Shown: positions 1-7,779 of the stretch, one piece after another
Position numbering within the stretch: the stretch's first letter is position 1
Layout: every line of letters begins with the position of its first letter
NCBI RefSeq assembly: GCF_963667735.1
Contig: NZ_OY763919.1
Span: forward strand, 1,489,539 to 1,553,538
Source: an uncultured Methanoregula sp.
GTDB taxonomy: Archaea > Halobacteriota > Methanomicrobia > Methanomicrobiales > Methanospirillaceae
Direction: 5' to 3'
DNA length: 64,000 bases
Notes under the pieces: generated by a model
Told to the model about the DNA's origin: nothing
Databases searched by the model: none
What the model saw: only the letters and a program-made list of their open reading frames with translations
Made by a program: the position numbers and the translations under genes

Positions 1-1145
1 TCGCCATACTGCGGGATCTTCCGCTACCTCTGCTGGCTCCCGGTGGAGCGCCCGCTCCTTCCATCCGGCGGCCCGGTCACCTTCAGGAGCGCAGCGCTCT
101 CTCAGGAACTCGGGCTTCCGAACCTTCTGGTCTCATTCTCGGGATATTTCCCGGAGCGGGGAGCAGACCTGTCAACCGGCTCGTTCAAGGAACTCGAAGC
201 CCTTCCCACGCTCCAGCGGCTGAAAGAGATTGGGGGAAACATTCCGGTTGTTGCATCGGCAGGCAATACGGGCAGGGCGTTTGCCGAGATCGCAACGCGG
301 TGCAGGATGCCGGTCATCATCGTGGTACCGGAGCATATGAAACAGGTCCTCTGGATAACGCAGGAATCGGAGGACGTGTACCTGGTGGCAGTCCGCGGAG
401 ATTACAGCGATGCTATCGCCGTGAGCGGGACGCTCTCATCGGTCCCGGGCTGTGTTGCCGAAGGCGGAGCAAAGAATATTGCCCGCCGCGATGCAATGGG
501 AACTGTCATGCTCGACGCGGCGGTAACTGCCGGGAGGATGCCGGAGTATTATTTCCAGGCCGTAGGGAGTGGTACCGGCGGGATTGCTGCATGGGAAGCA
601 GCCCTCCGGCTGAAAAAAGACGGGGGATACGGGCAGCAGCTGCCCCATCTCCACCTGGCCCAGAATGAACCGTTCACCCCCATGGTCTCGGCCTGGCGCG
701 ATCACCGTCGCGGGATCATCCCGGCTGTGGATATGCCGGATGCCCGCAGGAGCGTGAGCGAGGTCCTGTCACCGGTGCTCACCAACCGCAATCCCCCGTA
801 CAGTATCCGGGGCGGGTTGTACGATGCCCTTGTGGATACAGATGGGGCCATGTACCGGGTTTCAAATGCAGAAGGGCAATCTGCATTGAAACTGGTCCGC
901 GATGCCGAGGGGATCGACCTTGACCCGGCAGCCGCAATTGCAACCGCTGCACTCATGCAGGCCAGAGACCAGGGCATTTTCCTGCGGACGCCCACATTCT
1001 CCTGAATCTCACGGGCGGGGGATATGAACGGATACGGGAAGACTTCGAGCTTCACCCGATCGAACCAGCGTTCACTCTTGGCCCGGATGAACCCCGGGAA
1101 GGCCTTGTGGCTCACCTGAAAGAATGGATCGTGAAGCATGGATGA
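1..1145 (+). CDS. Cysteate synthase, 5'-partial and frameshifted
   Basis: This is a PLP enzyme of the threonine synthase fold that makes L-cysteate from phosphoserine and sulfite, the first step of the phosphoserine route to coenzyme M. The frame is open from base 1, so the N-terminal zinc-ribbon part lies outside the window. The lysine region (STGSFKELEALPTLQRLKE) and the phosphate loop (ASAGNTGRAFAEIA) are visible. The frame that begins in the window stops at 1003-1005 just after residues QGIF. If one C is restored at about 981-983 the next frame continues as ADAHILLNLTGGGYERIRE and ends at a TGA at 1143-1145, which gives the C-terminus expected for the family. The end then overlaps the start of comDE by 8 bp, which fits a coupled operon. 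The gene is either broken or miscalled by one base. The function call is firm. Confidence 0.88.
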
Positions 1146-2262
1146 GAATCAGATCATCGGCGAGTTGAAGGAACAGGGAATAAACTTAGTCACTTCCATT
1201 CCCTGCGACAAGGCAAAAGGGCTCTTCTTCTCGCTGCCCGAACAATTCCGGCACATCGGGCTCACCCGCGAGGAGGACGGCGTGGGGATCTCGGCCGGGG
1301 CGTACCTGGCCGGGGCCCGGCCCCTAATCGCCCTCCAGAGCTCCGGTCTTGGGAATATGCTCAACGCGATCCTCTCGCTCACCGTTACCTACCGGCTCCC
1401 GCTCCCGATCCTTGCCAGCTGGCGGGGCGGGGAGACTGAGATCATCCCGGCCCAGATCCCTTTCAACCGCCCGCTCCCTCAAATTCTATCGGCAGCCGGG
1501 ATCGGGTCCACGATCGTTAGGGACCCGGACAATACAGGGGCTATCGGGAACGCAGTGGCCGGGGCGTACCGGGAGAACCGGCCGCATGTGATCCTTCTTT
1601 GTCCCGATTGTATCTGCGAGACGGGATACACGGGAGGCCTGCCGGGACGTTCCCCCCGCCCGCTTGCATTCTGTTACGAGCGGGACTGGCACGCCCCGGT
1701 CCTGACCCGGTTCGATGCGATCCGGGCGGTGACCGATCTTATCGATGACGAGATCCTGGTCTCCAATATCGGCGTTCCGTCCAAAGAGCTCTATGCGGCA
1801 CGAGACCGGCCGGAGAACTTCTACATGCTCGGCAGTTACACGCAGGCTTCGGCCATCGGCCTCGGGATTGCGACCGTCCGGCCCGGCCGCCAAGTCATCG
1901 TGCTGGATGGCGACGGGAGCCTGCTGGGCTCGTCAATCCTCCCGGTCATTGCCGCAGCCGCACCTCGGAACCTGACCATCATCGCTCTCGACAACGGGGT
2001 CTTCGGGAGCACGGGCAGCCAGCTGCGGCCCGGCTGCGACACGGCCGATCTCCGGCTGATGGCTGTGGGGGCCGGGTTCGAGCAGACGTTTACCGTGCAC
2101 GAGCCCTGGGAGCTGGAAGCAGCCCTCCGTGCAGCGGCCCGGACCGGGCCGACCTTCATCCACCTGAGGATCCAGCCCGGCAACAGCACGGTTCCGAACA
2201 TCCCGCTCAGCCCGGCCCGGATCCGGGACCGGTTCATGGAGACTCTGGCCCGGGGACTGTAA
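1138..2262 (+). CDS. comDE: Sulfopyruvate decarboxylase, fused alpha and beta subunits
   Basis: A TPP-dependent enzyme converting sulfopyruvate to sulfoacetaldehyde in coenzyme M synthesis. Residues 1 to about 165 correspond to ComD, with the TPP-activating glutamate segment LTREEDGVGISAGAYLAG. Residues from about 185 to 374 correspond to ComE, with the Mg/TPP motif GDGSLLGSS followed by IIALDNGVFGSTG. The two subunits are separate in Methanocaldococcus and are fused here as in some Methanomicrobia. The ATG at 1138 overlaps the frame-corrected end of cysteate synthase by 8 bp, so the two consecutive pathway enzymes are probably translationally coupled. Confidence 0.93.
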   Translation: MDENQIIGELKEQGINLVTSIPCDKAKGLFFSLPEQFRHIGLTREEDGVGISAGAYLAGARPLIALQSSGLGNMLNAILSLTVTYRLPLPILASWRGGETEIIPAQIPFNRPLPQILSAAGIGSTIVRDPDNTGAIGNAVAGAYRENRPHVILLCPDCICETGYTGGLPGRSPRPLAFCYERDWHAPVLTRFDAIRAVTDLIDDEILVSNIGVPSKELYAARDRPENFYMLGSYTQASAIGLGIATVRPGRQVIVLDGDGSLLGSSILPVIAAAAPRNLTIIALDNGVFGSTGSQLRPGCDTADLRLMAVGAGFEQTFTVHEPWELEAALRAAARTGPTFIHLRIQPGNSTVPNIPLSPARIRDRFMETLARGL

Positions 2263-2836
2263 CCCCGAAGAGTTTTTGGTGGAACCCGATCCAGGATCTT
2301 CGGGCACGGAGAACCTGAAAATCCCCAATTTTACCGGTTTCGGCTGATCCGGTTTTACCGTCCTTTTTTTAAGTGTTCCTTCCGGGACGTGATGGATCAA
2401 TTGCGGCAAGAATGTCCCCTTGCTCAGAGTATATTTCGCGAGAGGACCGATGATAACAGATAGCGAAACGCTCAAGGAACCTGAATGTTAGGAGGAATAT
2501 CTGTGTGTAGTCATATGCGTACCTGTAAATTATCCGGCGTACCGATGATGACTACCCTGCAGACCGGGCTGCACCCCCGCCCGGAAGGATATTCCCATGA
2601 CATCAGCAATATCAGACGTTTTATCCCCGCCTCAGTCGCCCGCGTTTCCCGCGAGTCCTGAATCCCCCGGTTTTACCGGGGTTTCAAGAACCCGGGCCGA
2701 GATCGAGCGGGACGAATGGTGGGATAAATAACAAGAATAATAACGAAAAGAGCATAAGGGCCCGGACCGGGCCTGACCTGCAGAATCTTTGTCGGGAACA
2801 GAGCCGGCTTGTCCCGGCCGGCACCTCCCCCGGCCC
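2263..2836. other. 574-bp gap between comDE and the arsenic cluster
   Basis: No recognised gene. The + strand has a run of T at 2358-2370 that could end comDE transcription. There is a perfect 7-bp stem with a 3-base loop (CCCCGGT/ACCGGGG) around 2670-2688 and one possible 44-codon ORF listed separately. The longer frames here are shadows of comDE or of the MtrA-like gene. Confidence 0.5.
2597..2731 (+). CDS. Possible 44-aa small protein
   Basis: A short ORF starts at ATG 2597 with a purine-rich GGAAGGAT 7 bases upstream and ends at TAA 2729-2731. The N-terminal half is Ser/Pro-rich. The C-terminus, RTRAEIERDEWWDK, is charged and could form a helix. It resembles no family I know. Its support is the ribosome-binding site and the protein-like C-terminal composition, so it may be a chance ORF. 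Confidence 0.3.
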   Translation: MTSAISDVLSPPQSPAFPASPESPGFTGVSRTRAEIERDEWWDK

Positions 2837-3520
2837 TCACGGCTCCCGGGTCTGCCCCTGCCTCTTTTTGAGCCGTTCGATCAGTTCAAGTGCTTTTTTC
2901 TTTGCCGCCCGTTCCCCATCGTCAGCCGGTTCCGCCCAGGGCTGCGTAATGTTCCAGGTCAGTTTTCCGCTGAACGGCGGTTCCGCAAATGCCCCGGGAT
3001 CGGAGAGTTCCTGGCCCCGGAACTCCACGGGCTTTTCCTGGAATGTGGACCAGACGGCTTTTCTGATAACGCTCTCGTCCTGGAACTGACAGTCGACAAG
3101 GGTCAGCTGCTCCCGGAACCGTGTTATGAACTCCATCGGGACATTGTAGAGATATGCGGACAGGCCGGTGGTTCCGATGATCCGTTTCCTCTCATCAACG
3201 CCGTTTCTGAATAACGCTTTGATCGCATCGCCGGTCCTGTGCCCCTCGGACTCCGGGCCCCCGAGGATCAGGTAGCGGATATTCGGGTTTGCCACGATAT
3301 TGCAGATGATCTTCTCGATCCCGATGTTGGCGGTCTGCAGGGTCCCGGAGAGTGCGGCCCCGGTCTCCACCCCGGCCCGGACGAGTCTCTCGATCTCGGG
3401 GGGGATTGCTTCGGCATCGGTTGTCAGGATGATGACGACCGCAGCCGGGGAATAATCGTTTCCCCTCAGGTACCTGCCTTCTTCAGGAGGATATTCCGGA
3501 TGCGGTTTAACTTTAAGCAT
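2837..3520 (-). CDS. MtrA-like corrinoid-binding protein without membrane anchor
   Basis: The 227-aa product resembles the cytoplasmic corrinoid domain of subunit A of tetrahydromethanopterin S-methyltransferase. The conserved core TANIGIEKIICNIVANPNIR is followed by RYLILGGPESEGHRTG, which keeps the histidine that is the lower cobalt ligand in MtrA. The C-terminus is charged (KKKALELIERLKKRQ) with no hydrophobic anchor, so the protein should be soluble. ATG 3520 is chosen because it overlaps arsC by 8 bp; an ATG at 3544 would overlap by 32 bp. No other mtr genes are nearby. It is the last gene of an arsenic-resistance operon, an unusual place for a methyl-carrying corrinoid protein. Its role there is unknown; methyl transfer involving arsenic is only a guess. 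Confidence 0.8.
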   Translation of the reverse strand: MLKVKPHPEYPPEEGRYLRGNDYSPAAVVIILTTDAEAIPPEIERLVRAGVETGAALSGTLQTANIGIEKIICNIVANPNIRYLILGGPESEGHRTGDAIKALFRNGVDERKRIIGTTGLSAYLYNVPMEFITRFREQLTLVDCQFQDESVIRKAVWSTFQEKPVEFRGQELSDPGAFAEPPFSGKLTWNITQPWAEPADDGERAAKKKALELIERLKKRQGQTREP

Positions 3521-3932
3521 GAAGATTTCCGAATTGTATGTCAATCCACCGGATAATCTCGTCTCTCACGCTGCGGAACCCGGCCCGGATTTCCTCATCG
3601 GATCCGGTGAAGGCCGAAGGGTCCGGAAAACTCTGGTGGAGTACTTCCTGTGCTCCCGGAAAGAACGGGCAGGCCCCGTGTGCGGAATCGCAGACCGTGA
3701 CCACCGTCCCAATGCCCTTACCGAAGAATTCATCGATAAGTTTTGACCGGTGACCGGAGATATCGATCCCGATCTCCAGCATCACCGCACTTGCCATCGG
3801 GTGTACGCGGGTCTTCTCCGTTCCGGCGCTGAAGGCTTCGAACCGATCGCCATGCATTGCATTCATGTACCCTTCCGCCATCTGGGACCGGGCGGAGTTG
3901 TGGGTGCAGACAAACAGGATCTTCTTTTTCAT
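3513..3932 (-). CDS. arsC: Arsenate reductase, low-molecular-weight phosphatase type
   Basis: Reduces arsenate to arsenite for export. The 139-aa protein begins MKKKILFVCTHNSARSQMAE, where CTHNSARS is the P-loop CX5R of thioredoxin-coupled ArsC. The general-acid region is seen as QSFPDPSAFTGSDEE. A cysteine follows at VTVCDSAHGACPFFPG, in the region that supplies the resolving cysteines. The start is ATG 3932; the longer open frame upstream is antisense to acr3. It lies 26 bp downstream of acr3 and overlaps the MtrA-like gene. Confidence 0.92.
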   Translation of the reverse strand: MKKKILFVCTHNSARSQMAEGYMNAMHGDRFEAFSAGTEKTRVHPMASAVMLEIGIDISGHRSKLIDEFFGKGIGTVVTVCDSAHGACPFFPGAQEVLHQSFPDPSAFTGSDEEIRAGFRSVRDEIIRWIDIQFGNLHA

Positions 3933-3958
3933 GGGAGCTTCATTCTCATTCACTGCAA

Positions 3959-5026
3959 TTACGGGCTGCAGGTCCCCGTATTCTTCCCGGCGTACCATCT
4001 CTCCCGGAGCCAGAGCGAGACATTCACGAGCGCAATCAGCACCGGCACCTCGACGAGTGGACCGATGACCGTTGCAAACGCCGCGGGCGACGCGATGCCG
4101 AAGACGGCGATGGCAACTGCAATCGCGAGCTCGAAGTTGTTGGATGCCGCAGTGAACGAGAGCGAGGCCGACTTTGCATAATCGACCCCGAGCCGCCAGG
4201 ACATCCAGAAACTGGCAAAGAACATGATAACGAAGTAGCAGAGCAGCGGGATCGCGATCCGCACGACATCCAGGGGTACGTTCACGATGTACTCGCCTTT
4301 GAGGGAGAACATCACGATGATGGTGAAGAGCAGGGCAACGAGCGTGACAGGCGAGATCTTCGGGATGAAGACCTGCTCGTACCAGGTCTTTGACTTTATG
4401 CGGAGCAGGGCATACCTTGTCACCATGCCGGCGATGAACGGGATGCCGAGGTAGACAAAGACGCTTGTTGCTATCTGGAGGATCGTGATCGAGACCTCCG
4501 AACCGGCCCCGATCCCGAGCAGCGGGGGCAGGTACGTGATGAAGAACCAGGCATAGACCGAGTAGAAGAAGACCTGGAAGAGCGAGTTCAGGCCCACGAT
4601 AGCGGCGCAGTATTCCGAGTCGCCTTCCGCGAGATCGTTCCAGACGATCACCATTGCAATGCACCGGGCTATCCCGACAAGGATCAAGCCATACATGAAG
4701 AGCGGCTGGTCGCGGAGGAAGACAACCGCGAGCACGAACATCAGGACCGGGCCTACTATCCAGTTCTGGACAATGGAGAGGCCGAGGACTTTCGTGTTCC
4801 GGAAAACTTTTCCCAGTTCCTCGTACTTCACTTTCGCAAGCGGCGGGTACATCATCAGGATGAGCCCGATAGCGATCGGGATCGAGGTGGTCCCGATCGA
4901 GAGACCGGTGATCAGTGCAGGTACCGAGGGGGAGAAGTACCCGACGGTGATACCCGCTGCCATAGCAAGAAAGATCCAGAGCGTGAGATAGCGGTCAAGG
5001 AACGAGAGATGTTTGCCAGCGTTCAT
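3959..5026 (-). CDS. acr3: Arsenite efflux transporter, ACR3 family
   Basis: A 355-aa integral membrane protein with about ten hydrophobic segments. Family signatures include [17 protein letters not shown] at the N-terminus and [20 protein letters not shown], which carries the conserved cysteine needed for arsenite transport. [20 protein letters not shown] is also typical. It extrudes the arsenite formed by the adjacent ArsC. It sits 24 bp downstream of the arsP-like gene and 26 bp upstream of arsC, so it is part of one leftward operon. Confidence 0.95.
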   Translation of the reverse strand: MNAGKHLSFLDRYLTLWIFLAMAAGITVGYFSPSVPALITGLSIGTTSIPIAIGLILMMYPPLAKVKYEELGKVFRNTKVLGLSIVQNWIVGPVLMFVLAVVFLRDQPLFMYGLILVGIARCIAMVIVWNDLAEGDSEYCAAIVGLNSLFQVFFYSVYAWFFITYLPPLLGIGAGSEVSITILQIATSVFVYLGIPFIAGMVTRYALLRIKSKTWYEQVFIPKISPVTLVALLFTIIVMFSLKGEYIVNVPLDVVRIAIPLLCYFVIMFFASFWMSWRLGVDYAKSASLSFTAASNNFELAIAVAIAVFGIASPAAFATVIGPLVEVPVLIALVNVSLWLRERWYAGKNTGTCSP

Positions 5027-5050
5027 GCCTGTTTCACCACATTCCCTTTC

Positions 5051-6010
5051 TTATCCAAGTATCGCATTGAACAGGTATCCCGTCATCGTGAACGAGAGGA
5101 ACAATATCCCGGCGAACACCAGGAGCAGTTTGAGCTTGATCACTTTCCGGAGGATGATCATCTCGGGGAGCGAGAGCCCGATGACTGCCATCATGAACGC
5201 GAGCGCTGTTCCCATGGCCATTCCCTTTGCCGTGAGCACCTGCATGATCGGGATCATGCCCGCCGCGTTCGAGTAGAGCGGGATACCGACAAGCACCGCG
5301 ATAGGAACGGCGAGCGGGTTGTCCGGCCCTGCGATATTGACAAGGAAATCCGCCGGGGCGTACCCGTGGATCACTGCCCCGATGGCGATGCCGATGACAA
5401 TGTAAGGCAGCACTTTTAACGTGATGCTCTTCGACTCGCTGATCCCGAAATCGATCCGGTCTCTCCAGGTCATCGGTCTGTCGGCCTGGTCGTGCATCTT
5501 GCACTTCCAGACAAACTCCTCGACCTCGCCCTCCAGGTGGAGCCGCCCGATGATGATGCCGGCAACAATCGCGATGACGAGCCCGGATACGATATAGATC
5601 AGCGCGATCTGCCAGCCGAACATCGCAAAGAGCATCGCAGCCGCAACCTCGTTGATGAGGGGCGAGGCGATGAGAAACGAGAAGGTGATCCCGAGCGGCA
5701 CGCCGCTCTCGACAAACCCGATGAAGAGCGGGACTGCCGAGCAGGAACAGAACGGGGTGGGGACCCCGAGCAGTGCGGCCACCACGTTGCCCACCCCTTC
5801 TGTCCGGCCCGCCACCCACTTCTTCACTTTCTGCGGGGTGATGAACGTGCGGACAATCCCGACTGCAAAGACAATAACGGCAAGCAGCAGCGAGACCCAG
5901 ATGATGTCGTTGACAAAGAAGTTCACGGACGATGCAAGCGGGCTTGTTGGCACCAGGCCAAGGACCGAATAGGTCACCCAGTCGGCGAAGAGTTGTAAAT
6001 AATTCTGCAT
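5051..6010 (-). CDS. arsP: ArsP-type permease
   Basis: A 319-aa membrane permease of the DUF318/ArsP family with about eight transmembrane segments. The hallmark TPFCSCSAVPLFIGF (vicinal cysteines) is present near residue 100. A second permease repeat is centred on IPLYSNAAGMIPIMQVL. A cytoplasmic loop, EFVWKCKMHDQADRPMTW, lies between the halves. ArsP proteins export trivalent organoarsenicals such as methylarsenite. The position upstream of acr3 and arsC supports an arsenic role, but some relatives handle other metals. Confidence 0.85.
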   Translation of the reverse strand: MQNYLQLFADWVTYSVLGLVPTSPLASSVNFFVNDIIWVSLLLAVIVFAVGIVRTFITPQKVKKWVAGRTEGVGNVVAALLGVPTPFCSCSAVPLFIGFVESGVPLGITFSFLIASPLINEVAAAMLFAMFGWQIALIYIVSGLVIAIVAGIIIGRLHLEGEVEEFVWKCKMHDQADRPMTWRDRIDFGISESKSITLKVLPYIVIGIAIGAVIHGYAPADFLVNIAGPDNPLAVPIAVLVGIPLYSNAAGMIPIMQVLTAKGMAMGTALAFMMAVIGLSLPEMIILRKVIKLKLLLVFAGILFLSFTMTGYLFNAILG

Positions 6011-6020
6011 GATCTTATCC

Positions 6021-6362
6021 TCACTCCCCCGGCCGGGTCACCGCAGCGATGACGGTCTCGATCTCGTGGAACTGGACCTCGGCCATCCCGTTCTTCGCAA
6101 TCCCGAGCCCGGTTGCAATGATGCTGTTCTCGGGAATTATTCCGGCAGCAGCGAGTTTCTTCGAGGCGCAACAATCGGTACACCCGTCGAGGACGATCAC
6201 GCTGTCGGCATCCACAACCTCGGAATTGAGCATTGCAGCGGACTGCTTTGCATGCAGCCAGACGTACTGCCCCGGCCTTCGCTGGAGCAGGACCTGGGCT
6301 GCCTGGGTGGTGAGTTTGCCGGTGTTCGAGACACCGGAGCAGGTGACAAGGGCGATGGTCAT
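6021..6362 (-). CDS. DGC-type putative zinc-binding protein 1
   Basis: A 113-aa soluble protein of the DGC-domain family (putative zinc-binding). The N-terminus MTIALVTCSGVSNTGKLT and the motif VLDGCTDCCASKKL carry the cysteines from which the family takes its name. The biochemical role is unknown to me; members often sit beside permeases and ArsR regulators. It starts 10 bp upstream of arsP and 6 bp after the 92-aa gene, inside the arsenic operon. It is a divergent paralogue of the protein at 6698-7081. Confidence 0.78.
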   Translation of the reverse strand: MTIALVTCSGVSNTGKLTTQAAQVLLQRRPGQYVWLHAKQSAAMLNSEVVDADSVIVLDGCTDCCASKKLAAAGIIPENSIIATGLGIAKNGMAEVQFHEIETVIAAVTRPGE

Positions 6363-6368
6363 GATATC

Positions 6369-6647
6369 CTACCCGGCCTTCTCATCCTGTTTTTTTGTGA
6401 CCCTGGTATACTCCAGGAGGAGCGCGTCCGCATAGGCATCTGTGGTTCCCGGCGGGATGTAATTGCAGGCATGGATCTTCTTCAGGAGCGCAGCACGGAT
6501 CGCGGCGTTGCCGGAAAGATTCTCCCCCGCAACTGCTGCTATGCTCTCGTCCAGCCCGGTGATTCCTGTCATCACTCCGTTTACGCTGAGCTTCCGTATT
6601 CTCCAGAGTGCGTCGGCCGCACAGCAGGGAATTTTATCATTGGGCAT
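6369..6647 (-). CDS. Small CC-motif protein of the arsenic operon
   Basis: A 92-aa soluble protein that I do not recognise. It begins MPNDKIPCCAADALWRIRKL, with a vicinal cysteine pair near the N-terminus. The rest looks helical (NGVMTGITGLDESIAAVAGE, then AAIRAALLKKIHACNYIPPG), with one more cysteine. It lies between the two DGC proteins with short gaps. Vicinal thiols suggest binding of a soft metal or arsenite, but this rests on context and composition alone. Confidence 0.7.
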   Translation of the reverse strand: MPNDKIPCCAADALWRIRKLSVNGVMTGITGLDESIAAVAGENLSGNAAIRAALLKKIHACNYIPPGTTDAYADALLLEYTRVTKKQDEKAG

Positions 6648-6697
6648 TTTTTCACCTCCTCAAGTATGGCGGGAATTATGTTCCGCAGGAAAGGCCG

Positions 6698-7081
6698 TCA
6701 CCGGTTCCTGACAGCATCGACAACAACCTGGACATCGCTCTCCCGGAATGCAGGGCCGGGCGTCTTCTCTATGCCGAGGTCCGTGATGAGGAGATACCGG
6801 TCAACAGAAAGTCCCTTGTCCTCCAGGATCTTCTTTGCGCAGGCAACCGGACAGCCGTCGATGACAACCCGTTCACCGGCTCCCTTCCCCATGCCAACGA
6901 GTTTCTCAATCCCGCCGCCAACTCCGGCAAGGCACGAACCGCCCCCGTAGCCTTCCTGTGCAAGCCGGCAGGCTGCGGCGTTTGCCAGCTGGCCCACATT
7001 CGATCCGATACCGGAGCAGGAGTAGATGATCCGGGTCTTCCCCGCTGCCCCGCAACCGCAGGATGATTTCTGTGCTTCCAT
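6698..7081 (-). CDS. DGC-type putative zinc-binding protein 2, first gene of the arsenic operon
   Basis: A 127-aa paralogue of the protein at 6021-6362. It has an N-terminal CGCGAAGKTRIIYSCSGIGS, a glycine-rich segment GYGGGSCLAGVGGG, and VIDGCPVACAKKILEDKG, which matches the DGC motif. I chose ATG 7081 (MEAQKSSCGCG) over an in-frame TTG at 7093. The gene faces arsR across a promoter region with a palindrome, so it is probably co-regulated by ArsR. Its function is inferred only from cysteine content and neighbours. Confidence 0.78.
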   Translation of the reverse strand: MEAQKSSCGCGAAGKTRIIYSCSGIGSNVGQLANAAACRLAQEGYGGGSCLAGVGGGIEKLVGMGKGAGERVVIDGCPVACAKKILEDKGLSVDRYLLITDLGIEKTPGPAFRESDVQVVVDAVRNR

Positions 7082-7091
7082 GATCAACACC

Positions 7092-7111
7092 AATTCAAAT
7101 TTTGTTGAATT
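7092..7111. promoter_or_regulatory. Candidate ArsR operator
   Basis: AATTCAA at 7092-7098 and TTGAATT at 7105-7111 form a perfect 7-bp inverted repeat with a 6-bp spacer, between the divergent arsenic operon and arsR. A TATA-like TTATATATC for the rightward gene lies at about 7130-7139. A partial half-site (ATTTGAA) recurs at about 7155. The position and symmetry fit an ArsR-type operator. Binding is an inference. Confidence 0.5.
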
Positions 7112-7161
7112 ACAATAAACAGGGCAAGGTTATATATCTTTTCATTTCAGATTAATTTGAA

Positions 7162-7551
7162 GTGAAGCGCTCAAGCCTGTCCTGCTGCGGGACACAACCC
7201 GGAAAAGATTCTTCGGAGAAAGAGATGGAGATCCCCGAGCAGATCCAGCGGGAACTCGAAGCGATCGGGGGATTCGAAGCCCTTGCCGGATGCATACCGT
7301 CAAAAGAAGCACTCCTGGAGCAGAGCCGGATTCATCACGCCCTGTCCGACCCGCTCCGGCTCACGATCCTGCACCTGATCCGAAACCAGCCGCTCTGCGT
7401 CTGCGTCATCAACCGGTTCATGCGCCTGGCCGGGTCCAAGCTCTCCTACCACTTAAATATCTTGAAAGAGAGCGGCCTTATCGAAGGGGAATATCACGGC
7501 AACTGGATCATCTATTCATTGACCAATACGGGCCGGAAATACCTCGAATGA
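7162..7551 (+). CDS. arsR: ArsR/SmtB-family metalloregulator
   Basis: A winged-helix repressor that should leave DNA when metalloid binds. The core reads HHALSDPLRLTILHLIRNQ, then PLCVCVINRFM, which carries the CxC metalloid site, and the recognition helix SKLSYHLNILKESGLIEG. The GTG at 7162 gives 129 aa with an extra N-terminal CC pair (SSLSCCGTQPG). ATG 7225, preceded by GGAG, would give 108 aa. It is divergent from the arsenic operon with the palindrome at 7092-7111 between them. Confidence 0.88.
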   Translation: MKRSSLSCCGTQPGKDSSEKEMEIPEQIQRELEAIGGFEALAGCIPSKEALLEQSRIHHALSDPLRLTILHLIRNQPLCVCVINRFMRLAGSKLSYHLNILKESGLIEGEYHGNWIIYSLTNTGRKYLE

Positions 7552-7633
7552 ATGCGGGATAAGCCGGCAATCCAGTTCCTGTGGGGAATAATAAAAGATG
7601 TGGCAGGGGAGAAGAACTCCCCCGCACTCTGGT

Positions 7634-7771
7634 TTATGGTTTCTTTCCTTCGTCTGTGTCTTCCATGTGGTCGAGGACCCGGTCCCAGATCACGAGCAGT
7701 CCCGGGATGACCACGTAGGCGAGCAGCCCGGCGCCGAGGAACGCTCCTGTGAGGATCAGTTCGTTGTCCAT
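7634..7771 (-). CDS. 45-aa single-span membrane protein
   Basis: A short gene starting at ATG 7771 and ending at TAA 7634-7636. The product has a short acidic start (MDNELI), one hydrophobic helix (GAFLGAGLLAYVVIPGLLVI) and an acidic/basic tail (DRVLDHMEDTDEGKKP). It begins 8 bp after the stop of the 167-aa gene upstream, so the two are probably co-transcribed. The clean one-helix layout and tight spacing support it as real. I cannot assign a function. Confidence 0.6.
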   Translation of the reverse strand: MDNELILTGAFLGAGLLAYVVIPGLLVIWDRVLDHMEDTDEGKKP

Positions 7772-7779
7772 CGGGCACC

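Noticed and set aside
3933..4664. N-terminal extension of arsC (a 383-aa frame)
   Set aside because: The extra part is antisense to acr3, Arg/His-rich and unlike any protein; ArsC begins at MKKKILFVCTHN.
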